Positions 45,886-55,009 of a DNA stretch of 64,000 nucleotides are shown here, piece by piece (position 1 is the first letter of the stretch; each line of letters opens with the position of its first letter). The stretch lies in NCBI RefSeq assembly GCF_000970285.1, contig NZ_CP009516.1:4939036-5003035 (forward strand), in the 5' to 3' direction. A model generated the notes under the pieces. It saw only the letters and a program-made list of their open reading frames with translations. It was not told where the DNA came from and did no database searches. This DNA is from Methanosarcina horonobensis HB-1 = JCM 15518 (lineage in GTDB: Archaea > Halobacteriota > Methanosarcinia > Methanosarcinales > Methanosarcinaceae). Made by a program: the position numbers and the translations under genes.

Positions 45886-46104
45886 TTGTTTACGTCAGTG
45901 CCAGTAAAAATCGTAGGCTATGGGCATGTTAACCTGAAAATAATAATTATAAAACATTTAAAAAATAATTTTGGATTAGAAGTATTTATAAATAATTTCT
46001 CGACTTTCACCGAAAAACTAATAATAATCTACACTATTATCCATGAACTATCAGGCACCAAACGGCGTAAACATATAATTGAAAATATATTACACTCAAA
46101 ATAA
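45886..46104 (+). pseudogene. Possible archaemetzincin N-terminal stump
   Basis: A 72-codon frame with a TTG start. The pattern VKIVGYGHVNLKIIIIKHLK followed by NNFGLEVFI, and the ending RRKHIIENILHSK, resemble the N-terminal third of archaemetzincins (strand, helix, FGxxV strand, then RxQYxSxxIL). The zinc-binding HExxHxxGxxHC region does not follow in any frame I examined. Either this is a truncated remnant or a chance likeness in AT-rich DNA. Confidence 0.25.
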
Positions 46105-46260
46105 TTACGATCCAATAATTATGAATACTTTCAGGTTGACAATTCTGCCGTCCATATTCTTGAGCTACCTTTAATCTCTCTGGAACTTATGGTGTCTGAA
46201 GAAAAAGCCAGATAAAGAATCGTACAAGGGTAGGTACTGAGTCTCTAAACTGGCAAGAAT

Positions 46261-46270
46261 TTATATAGGG
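46261..46270 (+). promoter_or_regulatory. Probable box A of the por operon
   Basis: tttatatagg, the best TATA box in the spacer, about 173-182 bp before porC. It predicts a start near 46290 and a 150-nt leader. Just after it, ttaacttcaggttaa forms a short inverted repeat at 46272-46288. Confidence 0.45.
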
Positions 46271-46442
46271 ATTAACTTCAGGTTAACTCGATTTAACAGT
46301 AACTTAATTACCAGCAGTATGCCGACAACTAAATTATAAGTATGCCATACAGACTGCCGAGAACAGAGAAGTCTTAGAAAAACGGTAGAAAAACCTGAAT
46401 TAAAACTTGAAACTTTAAAACCGCATAAGAAGGAGAATCCAG

Positions 46443-46991
46443 ATGAAGGAAATCAGAATACACGGTCGAGGAGGCCAGGGTTCTGTTACTGCGGCTGAAA
46501 TGCTTTCCGTTGCAGCTTTTGAAGATGGAAAGTTCAGCCAGGCCTTCCCCGCTTTTGGGGTCGAGCGAAGAGGCGCCCCTGTGCAGGCATTCACCAGAAT
46601 CAGTGATAGTCCAATCAGACTCCGAAGTCAGATCTACGCCCCGGATTACGTTATTGTCCAGGATGCCACTCTGCTTGAAACTGTTAATGTTGCAAGCGGA
46701 ATAAAAGATGACGGAATCATCATAGTTAACACCACAGAAAAGCCGGAAAGCCTGAAACTTAACACAAAAGCCAGGGTTATGACCGTGGACGCTACAAAGG
46801 TGGCAATGGACGTTATGGGCATCCCCATCGTTAACACTGTCCTCCTTGGAGCTTTTGCTGGCGCAACCGGAGAGATTAATGTGGAGTCCATCCAGAAAGC
46901 CATAAGGGCTCGTTTTGCCGGAAAAGTCGGAGAAAAAAATGCACAGGCAATTCAGAAAGCCTATCAACTGATCAGGGGAGAGGAAGAATGA
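46443..46991 (+). CDS. porC: Pyruvate synthase gamma subunit
   Basis: Subunit of pyruvate:ferredoxin oxidoreductase, which joins acetyl-CoA and CO2 to pyruvate for biosynthesis in methanogens, or runs in reverse. 182 aa with the KOR gamma signature [17 protein letters not shown] and [31 protein letters not shown] near the C-terminus is also typical. An AAGGAGAA ribosome site precedes the ATG. The gene order C-D-A-B, with overlaps between neighbours, is the standard archaeal por operon; its stop overlaps the porD start by four bases. Confidence 0.96.
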   Translation: MKEIRIHGRGGQGSVTAAEMLSVAAFEDGKFSQAFPAFGVERRGAPVQAFTRISDSPIRLRSQIYAPDYVIVQDATLLETVNVASGIKDDGIIIVNTTEKPESLKLNTKARVMTVDATKVAMDVMGIPIVNTVLLGAFAGATGEINVESIQKAIRARFAGKVGEKNAQAIQKAYQLIRGEEE

Positions 46992-47320
46992 GCTCTGAAA
47001 CCGAACAGGACCGCAAGATTCGTCCGGAAGTCCTGAAAACCGATGAGGAAAAGAACGGTTTAAACATTTCACGCTGCAGAACATGTAAGCCCGGTTCAAC
47101 CCTTAAAAACAAAACCGGTGGCTGGAGAAATTTCCGTCCTGTCTATATTTATGAAAAGTGCACCAAGTGCGGAATCTGTGAGATTGTGTGCCCTGACATG
47201 TCTGTCAAGCCAAGAGAAGACGGCTTTTTTGAGTATGATTATGATTACTGCAAAGGTTGCGGCATCTGTGCAAACGAATGTCCTGCAGATGCAATTGAAA
47301 TGATCCTGGAGGAGAAATAA
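46988..47320 (+). CDS. porD: Pyruvate synthase delta subunit (ferredoxin-like)
   Basis: A 110-aa protein with two [4Fe-4S] motifs in the C-terminal half: [12 protein letters not shown] and [12 protein letters not shown]. It passes electrons from the thiamine centre to ferredoxin. The N-terminal 50 residues are polar and family-specific ([15 protein letters not shown]). It overlaps porC (ATGA) and its last base is the first base of porA. Confidence 0.96.
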   Translation: MSSETEQDRKIRPEVLKTDEEKNGLNISRCRTCKPGSTLKNKTGGWRNFRPVYIYEKCTKCGICEIVCPDMSVKPREDGFFEYDYDYCKGCGICANECPADAIEMILEEK

Positions 47321-48528
47321 TGATTGACCCGGCATATAAGGGAAAAATGGTGGTAGTGGAAGGCTCCTACGCTGTGGCCCATGCTGCAAAAATCTGCCGT
47401 CCAAACGTAATCTCAGCCTACCCGATTACTCCTCAGACACATATCGTTGAAGACCTGTCTCAGTTCATGGCAGATGGAGAAATCCCCAACTGTGAGTACA
47501 TTAACGTAGAATCGGAATTCTCGGCAATCTCTGCCCTGATAGGAGCATCTGCAGTAGGCGCAAGAACCTATTCAGCCACTACTTCGCAAGGACTTCTGCT
47601 CATGCATGAGGCGCTTTTTAACGCTTCAGGAATGAGGCTCCCGATTATAATGACTGTGGCAAACAGGGCAGTTGGAGCTCCAATCAATATATGGAATGAC
47701 CACCAGGACTCAATTTCCCAGAGAGACACAGGCTGGATTCAGCTCTATGTAGAAGACGTTCAGGAAGCTTCTGATACTCTTCCCCAGCTCTACAAGATTG
47801 CAGAAGATAGTGAGGTCATGATGCCAGGTATGGTCTGTATGGACGGTTTTATCCTGTCTCACGTTTACGAGCCTGTTGTCCTGCTTGAACAGGAACTGAC
47901 AGACAATTTCCTCCCATCTTTCCAGCCTGAAAATGTCCTTGATCCTGAAGATCCCAAGACCTTCGGAGCTTTTGCAGCCCCGGATACCTATGAAGAATTC
48001 AGGTACCTGCAGGAACAGGCAATGCAGAAAGCTCTTCCGAAGATCGAAGCTGTCGCAAAGGAATTCGAAGAAGTCTTTGGCAGGTTCCATGGAGGGCTTG
48101 TTGACGGGTACAAACTCGATGACGCTGAAATTATAGTCATGTCCATGGGCTCTATTCTCGGAACTGTTAAGGATGTTGTTGACCAGTACAGGGCAAAAGG
48201 AGAAAAAATCGGCGTCTTGAAGGTCAGGTCCTTCAGGCCTTTCCCGGTCGAGCAGGTCCGCAAAGCTGTTAAGAACGCTCATGCAGTTGTCGTGCTTGAC
48301 AAGAACATCTCAATAGGTACAAACGAAGGAGCTCTCTTTACCGAAACAAAGTCCTGCCTCTACAACAGCAAAATCCGCGTACCTATAATGGGTTACACTG
48401 TTGGACACGGAGGCCGTGATATCCGTGCAGAGAGCATAGTAAAGGTTATTGAGGAGACAAAGAAAGCTGCAAAATCCGGAATCACGGTTGAAAGCCGATT
48501 CCTGGATCTCAGGGAGGAGTTGCTATGA
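47320..48528 (+). CDS. porA: Pyruvate synthase alpha subunit
   Basis: A 402-aa protein, the substrate-binding half of the active site. [64 protein letters not shown] and [11 protein letters not shown] are hallmark segments; the Tyr-Pro-Ile-Thr-Pro-Gln loop binds pyruvate and thiamine diphosphate. A transketolase C-terminal-like domain (about 250-370) follows. A strong GGAGGAG ribosome site lies inside porD. Confidence 0.97.
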   Translation: MIDPAYKGKMVVVEGSYAVAHAAKICRPNVISAYPITPQTHIVEDLSQFMADGEIPNCEYINVESEFSAISALIGASAVGARTYSATTSQGLLLMHEALFNASGMRLPIIMTVANRAVGAPINIWNDHQDSISQRDTGWIQLYVEDVQEASDTLPQLYKIAEDSEVMMPGMVCMDGFILSHVYEPVVLLEQELTDNFLPSFQPENVLDPEDPKTFGAFAAPDTYEEFRYLQEQAMQKALPKIEAVAKEFEEVFGRFHGGLVDGYKLDDAEIIVMSMGSILGTVKDVVDQYRAKGEKIGVLKVRSFRPFPVEQVRKAVKNAHAVVVLDKNISIGTNEGALFTETKSCLYNSKIRVPIMGYTVGHGGRDIRAESIVKVIEETKKAAKSGITVESRFLDLREELL

Positions 48529-49415
48529 GTAAAGCTGCACCTAAAACATATATTGCTTCCGGGCACAGCGGCTGTGCAGGCTGTTGTGACGCCTTTGCTG
48601 CAAAGTTCACACTCATGGGCGCAGGCCCAAATTGTATTGTGGTTAACCCTACAGGCTGCCTTGAGGTGATGTCCACTCCTTTCCCGAATTCTTCCTGGCA
48701 GGTCCCGTGGATCCACTCCCTCTTTGAAAACGCAGGCGCAGTGGCTTCAGGTGTAGAAGCTGCCTTAAAAGCCCTTGGCAAAAAGAATGACACCAAGGTC
48801 GTATCAATAGGAGGCGATGGCTCTACTATGGACATAGGAATCGGTGCTCTTTCAGGTGCCTTTGAGCGCGGCCACGACTTCACCTATGTGTGTATGGACA
48901 ACGAAGCCTACATGAACACTGGAATTCAGCGCAGTAGCGGGACTCCATTCGACGCCAGCACCACAACAAGTCCGGCCGGAAAAGTTTCCTTTGGAAACCC
49001 GCGCCCCAAAAAGGACATGCCTGCTATTATGGCAGCCCACGGTTCTCCGTATGTAGCCACAACCTCAATAGGCTACCCGAGAGACATGATGCGTAAAGTT
49101 AAGAAAGCCACAGAAATAGTGGGCCCGACTTACGTCCATGCCCATGCACCCTGTACAACAGGCTGGGGCTTTGACACATCCAAGACCCTGGAAGTTGCCA
49201 AACTAGCAGTCGAAACCTGCCTCTGGCCAATGTACGAAATGGAAAACGGAGAAATCACACAGGTCAGAAAGGTCAAGGACCCAAAACCAGTCGAGGATTA
49301 CCTGAGAGTTCAGAAACGCTTCAAACACCTCTTCACAATGGAAGGCGGCGAAGAAGAAATCAAGAAAATCCAGGCAATGGCTGACTGGAATATAAAATAC
49401 TACGGACTTCAGTAA
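48525..49415 (+). CDS. porB: Pyruvate synthase beta subunit
   Basis: A 296-aa protein that binds thiamine diphosphate and the proximal [4Fe-4S] cluster. The TPP motif is [28 protein letters not shown]. The cluster cysteines are in [13 protein letters not shown], the conserved NPTGCLEV and one more in the C-terminal part ([10 protein letters not shown]). The ATG overlaps the porA stop by four bases after GGGAGGAG. The stop codon lies in the terminator hairpin. Confidence 0.97.
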   Translation: MSKAAPKTYIASGHSGCAGCCDAFAAKFTLMGAGPNCIVVNPTGCLEVMSTPFPNSSWQVPWIHSLFENAGAVASGVEAALKALGKKNDTKVVSIGGDGSTMDIGIGALSGAFERGHDFTYVCMDNEAYMNTGIQRSSGTPFDASTTTSPAGKVSFGNPRPKKDMPAIMAAHGSPYVATTSIGYPRDMMRKVKKATEIVGPTYVHAHAPCTTGWGFDTSKTLEVAKLAVETCLWPMYEMENGEITQVRKVKDPKPVEDYLRVQKRFKHLFTMEGGEEEIKKIQAMADWNIKYYGLQ

Positions 49416-49442
49416 AAACTGAAGTTTTACTTTTTTATTTTT
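49406..49442 (+). terminator. Terminator of the por operon
   Basis: An 8-bp perfect stem acttcagt (49406-49413) / actgaagt (49418-49425) with an AAAA loop, then tttacttttttattttta. It includes the porB stop codon. Confidence 0.85.
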
Positions 49443-50281
49443 ATATCCTATTTTTAGTTAGTAATCTTTTTTCAATTTTGAGACTTAACATGATTGCGAC
49501 AAAAATACAAAGTGAAGACTTAGATGAAAAACTAGATAAAAAAACTTAGATGAAAAAGATAAAGATCTGAAACTGGAAGACTTAGATCATAAAACAAAAA
49601 GAGAGACAAAGATACTGAGATAAATTATACTTTGAAAAGATCTAAAATTGAATAGGATAGGCATCTGTTTAGTAAATACAGTTTTTAAACGCCGTTTTTA
49701 ATACTATTGTTCGAAGTTTCCTTTTTATGTCGTTTTTAGATATTTCGTTTTTCGAGTATGTTTTTAAGACATTGTTTTTCAAATACCGTTTTTAAGTCAC
49801 TGTTTTTCAAATATATCGTTTTTTAAATTACCGTTTTTCAAATATATCGTTTTTTAGGCGGCCGTTTTTCACAGATGCCTTGCACGCCAAATATCTTTTC
49901 ATAAATATAAGGCTACGTATGTACTGAAAATTGAATATAAATTTTCAGAGGTACTGCAAATTATCCATAAAGTTAAAGACAAAAATTAAATACTGAAGAG
50001 CGTTTCATACCTAAGAGATTTTTGTACCTAAGAAATTTTCATACCTTTTAGAGTTCTTTAACGATTTTTTTTGGCCCTCAAAAAGCTTTAGGTTTTGATT
50101 GACTTCAGTTATAAAAATTGGACTTGACAAAACTTCAATTATAAAACTTGTTTTACAAAACTTGAATTTCATGAACAGAACTTAGGTTTTATAAAGCATT
50201 AGATATCAGAAAAAAAGACTGTATAAAAGAAATAGGATAAAAAAGAATAAAAATGGAATAAAAATAAGCTGCGCCTGAGGG
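49416..50281. other. 866-bp spacer after por
   Basis: No gene seen. Its middle carries the GTTTTT array listed at 49747-49870. The 3' part has repeated words (acctaagagatttt/acctaagaaatttt near 50010-50030; caaaacttcaattataaaacttg near 50125-50150). Confidence 0.5.
49747..49870. repeat. Periodic GTTTTT array
   Basis: Nine GTTTTT words begin at 49747, 49760, 49774, 49788, 49802, 49818, 49833, 49849 and 49864, that is every 13-16 bp, usually preceded by c or t and followed by caa or aag. Within it a 25-bp segment (cgtttttcaaatatatcg and seven more bases) is repeated at 49801 and 49832, one base differing. Confidence 0.8.
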
Positions 50282-50737
50282 TTAAATATCGACTAAGGGC
50301 AGCTGTCTTCTGAGATCTGGCAAATAACCCTCTCTGTGCAGGGCAATCTTATAATCGCTTATTGATCTGCATACTTTCTGTGTGTATTTTATACAGTCAG
50401 TACCGACTTCCCCTTTAAACAGCAGCTTTTCTATCTTTTCTATGAATTCCGGATAGGTATATACAAGTTCTTCTCTGGTGTGCAGGAAGAGTGCTGTAAA
50501 ATCTCTGTGGATACCCATGCTCCTTTTAAGCAGCTCAACATTGAGGTGATCTTCAGAGAGGTAGCTGTTGAATTTCACAAACGTGTAAAAGTCTGCGATA
50601 TTCTGATTTAAGGAGTTTAGGATTGAATACAGCACATTATCTGTTTCCGGAAGAGGGATATCCGGAAGGTTGAGGTTTTCGCCGTTAAAAGTCTCGTTTT
50701 CTTCTATATTTTGATCCCGGGTTGTCTCACGGTCCAT
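50282..50737 (-). CDS. Hypothetical protein, 151 aa
   Basis: Family not recognised. A soluble, mostly helical protein; the N-terminal 30 residues are acidic and disordered-looking (MDRETTRDQNIEENETFNGE), the rest amphipathic (YSILNSLNQNIADFYTFVKF, KRSMGIHRDFTALFLHTREE, YTQKVCRSISDYKIALHREG). No membrane segment, signal or metal motif except two lone cysteines. Codon use is ordinary for the window. It lies alone between two GTTTTT-rich spacers. Confidence 0.65.
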   Translation of the reverse strand: MDRETTRDQNIEENETFNGENLNLPDIPLPETDNVLYSILNSLNQNIADFYTFVKFNSYLSEDHLNVELLKRSMGIHRDFTALFLHTREELVYTYPEFIEKIEKLLFKGEVGTDCIKYTQKVCRSISDYKIALHREGYLPDLRRQLPLVDI

Positions 50738-51490
50738 TTTATCACCCTGGTATGACGTTTTTATTTTATACTTATATTCTTAATATTGGGTTGACTGTTT
50801 CCGATTAATACTTGCAGAACTAGTCTTTTCCTTTTGAGGTGGCTTTAGGATACTCCCACTGGTACTATAGAGACGGCATAAGTGTCAGTTGAAGTGCATC
50901 CAAGTGATATCTGCCCTGTGCAGACTAACTTAACCTGTTGCAAGCGCATCACTTCCCCACTAGAAGTGGCTTTGCGGCGTTTAACGTGGAGTTTTGGACT
51001 CCATTTTTGGATTTTATTTTTGGATTTCGTTTTTTGAACTCCGTTTTTGAACTCTGTTTTTGATTTCCGTTTTTCCACCACTAATTCACTCCAGAGACGC
51101 TGATCTTGCAGCCATAATCCTGAAGTCATATAAAATAAACTTGATTTAACGATAGGCTTCTTGCATTTTACTATATATAAAATTATGTCTTAATAAAACT
51201 GACAAAATATAATTTTACAGAAACTTGCATTTGTTTCTGCCAGAAACTTGTTTAAATGTATTATATATTGAGTAATGCTAGAATATATATTTGAGCCTTT
51301 ATATTAGGGACAAATATGTTATTGAATTCCGAAAGAAATCAGTTTTTGGTCTAAAATTAGTTTTCGAGCTTTTCGAGTTATAGTAGCGAGTTAAACTGCT
51401 AACCAGAGATGCTCGTGATGAGGGTACCTATAGGCTCAAAAGAAATTTTAAGTCTTTCAAACCTATCTACGCGTTTCTATCTACACGTTT
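50738..51490. other. Spacer with a second TTTTT-repeat cluster
   Basis: Between about 50990 and 51078 words such as ctccgtttttgaa, ttccgtttttcc and ccatttttgga recur every 13-17 bp, like the array at 49747. A 94-codon minus-strand frame over it (50845-51129) owes its Lys-rich middle to these repeats and is not called. The 3' end has acgcgtttctatctacacgttt. Confidence 0.5.
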
Positions 51491-52315
51491 TTAGCTCTTC
51501 AAAGCACGTCTGTCTTCGAGCATATCCATCCCGATAGCTACAACCCCGTATACGAGGCTTAATACCAGAATAATAGTTGCTCCCGACGGAACGTCCAGAG
51601 CATAAGAAAGACCTATTCCTGCGACACTTATCACGATCCCGAAGGCGGTTGAGATAAGCATCATTCGCTTCAGATTATGGGTAAATTTGCGGCTTAGAGA
51701 GGCAGGAATTGTTAGAAGAGCTATCACAAGGATAATGCCCACGACTTTGATAAGGACTACAATTGTAAGGGCAATAATACAGAGCAGGAAAAGGTAAAGT
51801 TTTTCGGTAGGAACGCCCTGTACAGTTGTGAACTCTTCGTCAAAACATAAAGCAAGGAATTCCTTATAGAATAAATAGACTGCACCCACTATGATGATAT
51901 CAAGGGCCAGCATCAGGTAAAGATCCAAGCGGGGAACCGTAAGAATGTTTCCGAAAAGATAAGTCATCAGATCCGGGGCATACCCGGGAGTAAGGTAGAC
52001 AAAAATAACTCCAAGAGCCATTCCGAGAGACCAGAGTATGCCTATTGCACTGTCTTCCGGAATTTTTGATTTCTTGCTTACGGTACCCATAACAAGTGCT
52101 GATAACAGGCTGAATGGAATAACCCCATACATCGGATTGATCCCTAGGTAGTACCCAAGTCCTACACCTCCGAAAGAAGCATGAGCAATTCCTCCACTTA
52201 TGAAAACAATCTTTTTGACAACAACATAGGAACCTATTATTCCACAGGCAACACTTGCAAGGATTGCAGCTATAAGGGCGTTCTGGATAAAAGTATATTG
52301 AAGAAGATCAAACAT
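51491..52315 (-). CDS. znuB: Metal ABC transporter permease (ZnuB family)
   Basis: Membrane channel of a Zn/Mn-type importer, 274 aa with about eight or nine hydrophobic helices. The family features are [18 protein letters not shown] near residue 36 and [24 protein letters not shown] near 190, the coupling region. It starts 48 bp after the end of znuC and is the last gene of the regulator-znuA-znuC-znuB series. Zinc rather than manganese is suggested by the His-rich binding protein and is an inference. Confidence 0.9.
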   Translation of the reverse strand: MFDLLQYTFIQNALIAAILASVACGIIGSYVVVKKIVFISGGIAHASFGGVGLGYYLGINPMYGVIPFSLLSALVMGTVSKKSKIPEDSAIGILWSLGMALGVIFVYLTPGYAPDLMTYLFGNILTVPRLDLYLMLALDIIIVGAVYLFYKEFLALCFDEEFTTVQGVPTEKLYLFLLCIIALTIVVLIKVVGIILVIALLTIPASLSRKFTHNLKRMMLISTAFGIVISVAGIGLSYALDVPSGATIILVLSLVYGVVAIGMDMLEDRRALKS

Positions 52316-52363
52316 TTTTCATTTCTCCTTGAGAGACTGTTTTTCGAACCTAATCCTTGATCT

Positions 52364-53128
52364 TCAGGAACTCCCTTTATGCCTCTCCAGCACTCTGTGG
52401 GGCACTCCATGAGCAATCAGTTCGACAGGGCACTGATAGGTGGCTTCCAGGTCCTCAACCGGGATTTCTTTCGAGTTATGATAGTGGAGCGTGCGGTTCA
52501 GGCAGGCTATCCTGTCCACATAGACAGAAACTGCACTGAGGTCGTGAGTGACCATAATAATTGCCATTTCCCGCTTGAGCCTATTCAGGAGCCGGTAGAG
52601 TTCATCCTGCATATGAGGATCAAGCCCGGAGTTAGGCTCATCAAGGAGCAGGAGTTTAGGATTTGTGGCAAGAGCCCGAGCAATAAAAACCCTCTGCCTC
52701 TGCCCACCCGAGAGCTGTCCTATCTGTCTATCTTTAAGCTGGAACATCTCTACTGTTTTCAGAGCTTCTTCAGCAGCTTTTTTGTCTTCCTCACTGTATT
52801 TTTTCAGAAAACCTGTATGGCTCATCCTGCCTGTAAGTACCACTTCCCAGACACTGATAGGGAAATCAAAATCAAAGCGTCTGTACTGAGGAACGTACCC
52901 TACAAGGTCTCTGCTTTTTTCCGGAGGCTTTCCAAAAATTTTCACGCTACCTTTATATGGCTTCAGGAGTCCGAGGAGCACTTTGAGGAATGTGGTTTTT
53001 CCTCCACCATTAGGTCCAATTATCCCGAGAAGCCCGTTAGGCTCTTTTAATTCCAGATTCACGGCCTCAAGGACTGTCTGGTTTCCGTAGCGGACCCAGA
53101 CATCCTCTAGCTCTATAACCTTCTCCAT
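52364..53128 (-). CDS. znuC: Metal ABC transporter ATP-binding protein (ZnuC family)
   Basis: A 254-aa ATPase. Walker A GPNGGGKTT (38-46), Q-loop VPQYRRFDFDFP with the following VWEVVLTGR typical of Zn/Mn importers, signature LSGGQRQRVFIARAL, Walker B LLLLDEPNSGLD and switch MVTHDLSAV are present. The C-terminal HYHNSKEIP and the His-containing tail (AHGVPHRVLERH) may sense metal. It lies between znuA (82-bp gap) and znuB. Confidence 0.92.
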   Translation of the reverse strand: MEKVIELEDVWVRYGNQTVLEAVNLELKEPNGLLGIIGPNGGGKTTFLKVLLGLLKPYKGSVKIFGKPPEKSRDLVGYVPQYRRFDFDFPISVWEVVLTGRMSHTGFLKKYSEEDKKAAEEALKTVEMFQLKDRQIGQLSGGQRQRVFIARALATNPKLLLLDEPNSGLDPHMQDELYRLLNRLKREMAIIMVTHDLSAVSVYVDRIACLNRTLHYHNSKEIPVEDLEATYQCPVELIAHGVPHRVLERHKGSS

Positions 53129-53210
53129 TACCCTTCCTTCAGAATATCGTTTTTATCTTACCCCGAATTATGTTCTTTTTATATTTAGATATAGAACCTG
53201 ATAACTTATT

Positions 53211-54158
53211 TTACACAAGATTTCTGGCAAAAATGTCGGATACATTATCCATGTTTTCAATATAATTCTTTGCAAGAGGATCAACAGCCACAACTTCGCC
53301 TCCAATTTCCTGAGCTAAAACCTCCGCACTCCGTGTGCTGAACTGAGACTGGACAAAGATAACTTTGACATTCTTTTCCTTTGCAAGATCCACGAGATTT
53401 GTCAGATCCTGAGCACTTGGCTCTTTTCCTTCAATTTCAACGGAAATCATATTAAGCCCGTATTCCGCGGCAAAATAGCCCCAGGAAGGATGGTAAACCA
53501 TGAAATTACTTCCTTCTCTCCCTTCCAGCTTTTCCCTGATCCTTGCATCCAGAGCATCCAGCTCTTCAAGGTAAGCATCTCTATTCTGGGCATAGTAAGC
53601 TTCATTTTCTGGATCGAGTTCTACAAGTCCTTCATAAATTTCTTCAACCATTATCTTTGCGTTTGCAGGTGATGTCCAGATATGCGGGTCCAGTTCTTCG
53701 TGTTCATCGTGTTCTTCTTCCTCTTCTTCATGATGATGTTCCTCAAGCTCTCTCAATTCTAACCCTTCGGAACAATTTACAATAAGAGTACCACTATTCA
53801 TTGTCTCGAATCTGTCAATCCAGACATCTTCGAAAGGCATGCCGACACCAACTGTCACGAACATACCGGCTTTGCTAATTTCCTGGACTTCTTTTGGAGA
53901 AAGTTCATATGTATGGGGATCTGCCCCCGGAGGAATTATGACAACGGTACTTACTTTATCTCCTCCGACTTTTTCTACGAACTCAGCCTGAGGAACAACG
54001 CTTACAGCAACCAGTATTGGCTCGTCAGTTTCTGACATTTCAGCTTCCTGCCCTGTACTCTCATTATTCCCTAAGTCTCCGGAATCTGTACAACCGCTAA
54101 CAAAAATGCTAAGACCAACAATCAAAAGTAATAATACAGTTATAATTTTTAGTTTCAT
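53211..54158 (-). CDS. znuA: Metal-binding lipoprotein (ZnuA family)
   Basis: Cluster A-I solute-binding protein for zinc-like metals, 315 aa from the chosen start. The signal peptide ends with lipobox FVSGC. Ligand histidines are in PGADPHTYELSP, LDPHIWTSP and VYHPSWGYFA. Between the first two lies a charged His-rich loop (about 150-170: EEHHHEEEEEEHDEHEELD), typical of zinc-specific members. ATG 54158 (MKLKIITV) is preferred to the frame start at 54179, because AGGAG lies 7 nt before it. Confidence 0.92.
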   Translation of the reverse strand: MKLKIITVLLLLIVGLSIFVSGCTDSGDLGNNESTGQEAEMSETDEPILVAVSVVPQAEFVEKVGGDKVSTVVIIPPGADPHTYELSPKEVQEISKAGMFVTVGVGMPFEDVWIDRFETMNSGTLIVNCSEGLELRELEEHHHEEEEEEHDEHEELDPHIWTSPANAKIMVEEIYEGLVELDPENEAYYAQNRDAYLEELDALDARIREKLEGREGSNFMVYHPSWGYFAAEYGLNMISVEIEGKEPSAQDLTNLVDLAKEKNVKVIFVQSQFSTRSAEVLAQEIGGEVVAVDPLAKNYIENMDNVSDIFARNLV

Positions 54159-54311
54159 AGTTAAGCTCCTGTTTTTCATTTTCTCTCATTTTCATTCTCA
54201 CTTTTACTTCGTTGTTTCAACCGGTTTCACTTCTGGAAGGGACTGAATACTTCTAATATGAGTAAGATAAGTTTGACATATATCCAAAAATAAAGTCAAT
54301 TTATGAAATTG

Positions 54312-54328
54312 TTTGGTATAACTCCAAA
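54312..54328. promoter_or_regulatory. Possible metal-regulator operator before znuA
   Basis: Inverted repeat tttgg-tataact-ccaaa, 154 bp upstream of the znuA ATG. The arms match those of the site before the regulator gene at 54873-54897. Confidence 0.4.
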
Positions 54329-54381
54329 TTCATCTCAAAACTGGATTAAAGGTATCGTTCAGCTCTAAATCATGCAGGAGA

Positions 54382-54831
54382 TTAATGATAATGTTCCTCG
54401 TGGAAGCATTTCTCGTGGCTTATTTCTCCGCATACACCGACCATTGGATGGCCCATTGAGTTGCAAATTTTGTTTACCGCATCCCTGGAAACAAAAGCTT
54501 CAAAACGAGAAACTTCGGCACATGCTTCCTCTGTCGAGAGGCCGTAGTGAGTAAAGAGAAGACTCAAAATCCTGTGTCTTCGGACAAGGAACTCTGCATA
54601 AGCTTTTCCCAGATCAGTCAGATCCACACCCCTATATGGAATATGGTTCAGATAGCCAGCATTTGCCAGTTCGTTTAATGTCTTGCTTGTTGTTGAAGGA
54701 TCTACCTGCAGACAGGAGGAAATCTCAGTAGTTTTCACAGTGCCTTTTTTCTCGAAAATAAATTTGAGGTAATCTACCTTCCTAGGAGAGAGTTCAAGGC
54801 CTGTAAACTCAGGATAATTCTTCTCGTTCAT
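54382..54831 (-). CDS. DtxR/MntR-family metal regulator
   Basis: Metal-dependent repressor, 149 aa from the chosen start. A winged helix (about 15-75: SPRKVDYLKFIFEKKGTVKT to NELANAGYLN) is followed by the dimerisation/metal domain with LVRRHRILSLLFTHYGLSTEEA.. and the motif CAEVSRFEAFVS, where DtxR proteins have metal-binding Cys/His/Glu residues. The C-terminus is His/Cys-rich (HEKCFHEEHYH). The start MNEKNYPEFTG at 54831 has a TATA-like aataaata about 27 bp upstream and no ribosome site, so leaderless; the frame runs up to 54903. Its position ahead of znuACB says it controls that importer. Confidence 0.85.
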   Translation of the reverse strand: MNEKNYPEFTGLELSPRKVDYLKFIFEKKGTVKTTEISSCLQVDPSTTSKTLNELANAGYLNHIPYRGVDLTDLGKAYAEFLVRRHRILSLLFTHYGLSTEEACAEVSRFEAFVSRDAVNKICNSMGHPMVGVCGEISHEKCFHEEHYH

Positions 54832-54872
54832 GTAGAGAAATATAAAAAACTGGTATTTATTGTTTGTCATAT

Positions 54873-54897
54873 TCCAAATTGAAAGCTGATATTTGGA
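54873..54897. promoter_or_regulatory. Possible operator upstream of the regulator gene
   Basis: A perfect 7-bp inverted repeat tccaaat (54873-54879) / atttgga (54891-54897) with an 11-bp spacer, just above the regulator's TATA box. A second ccaa-aa-ttgg element follows at 54928-54937. They may mediate autoregulation. Confidence 0.45.
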
Positions 54898-55009
54898 GCA
54901 CATACAAAAACCAATGTTTGTAGTATACCAAAATTGGAAAAAACCGTAATGAGAAACCAGTACATTCTATGGAAAAAAAGCCGGTAATACGAGAAAACGA
55001 ATTGATAAC

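Noticed and set aside
46374-47099. 241-codon open frame antisense to porC
   Set aside because: It lies opposite porC and porD, which have clear family motifs, and the antisense product resembles nothing.
50845-51129. 94-codon open frame upstream of znuB region
   Set aside because: Its Lys-rich middle comes from the TTTTT repeat cluster and it lacks a ribosome site and family features.
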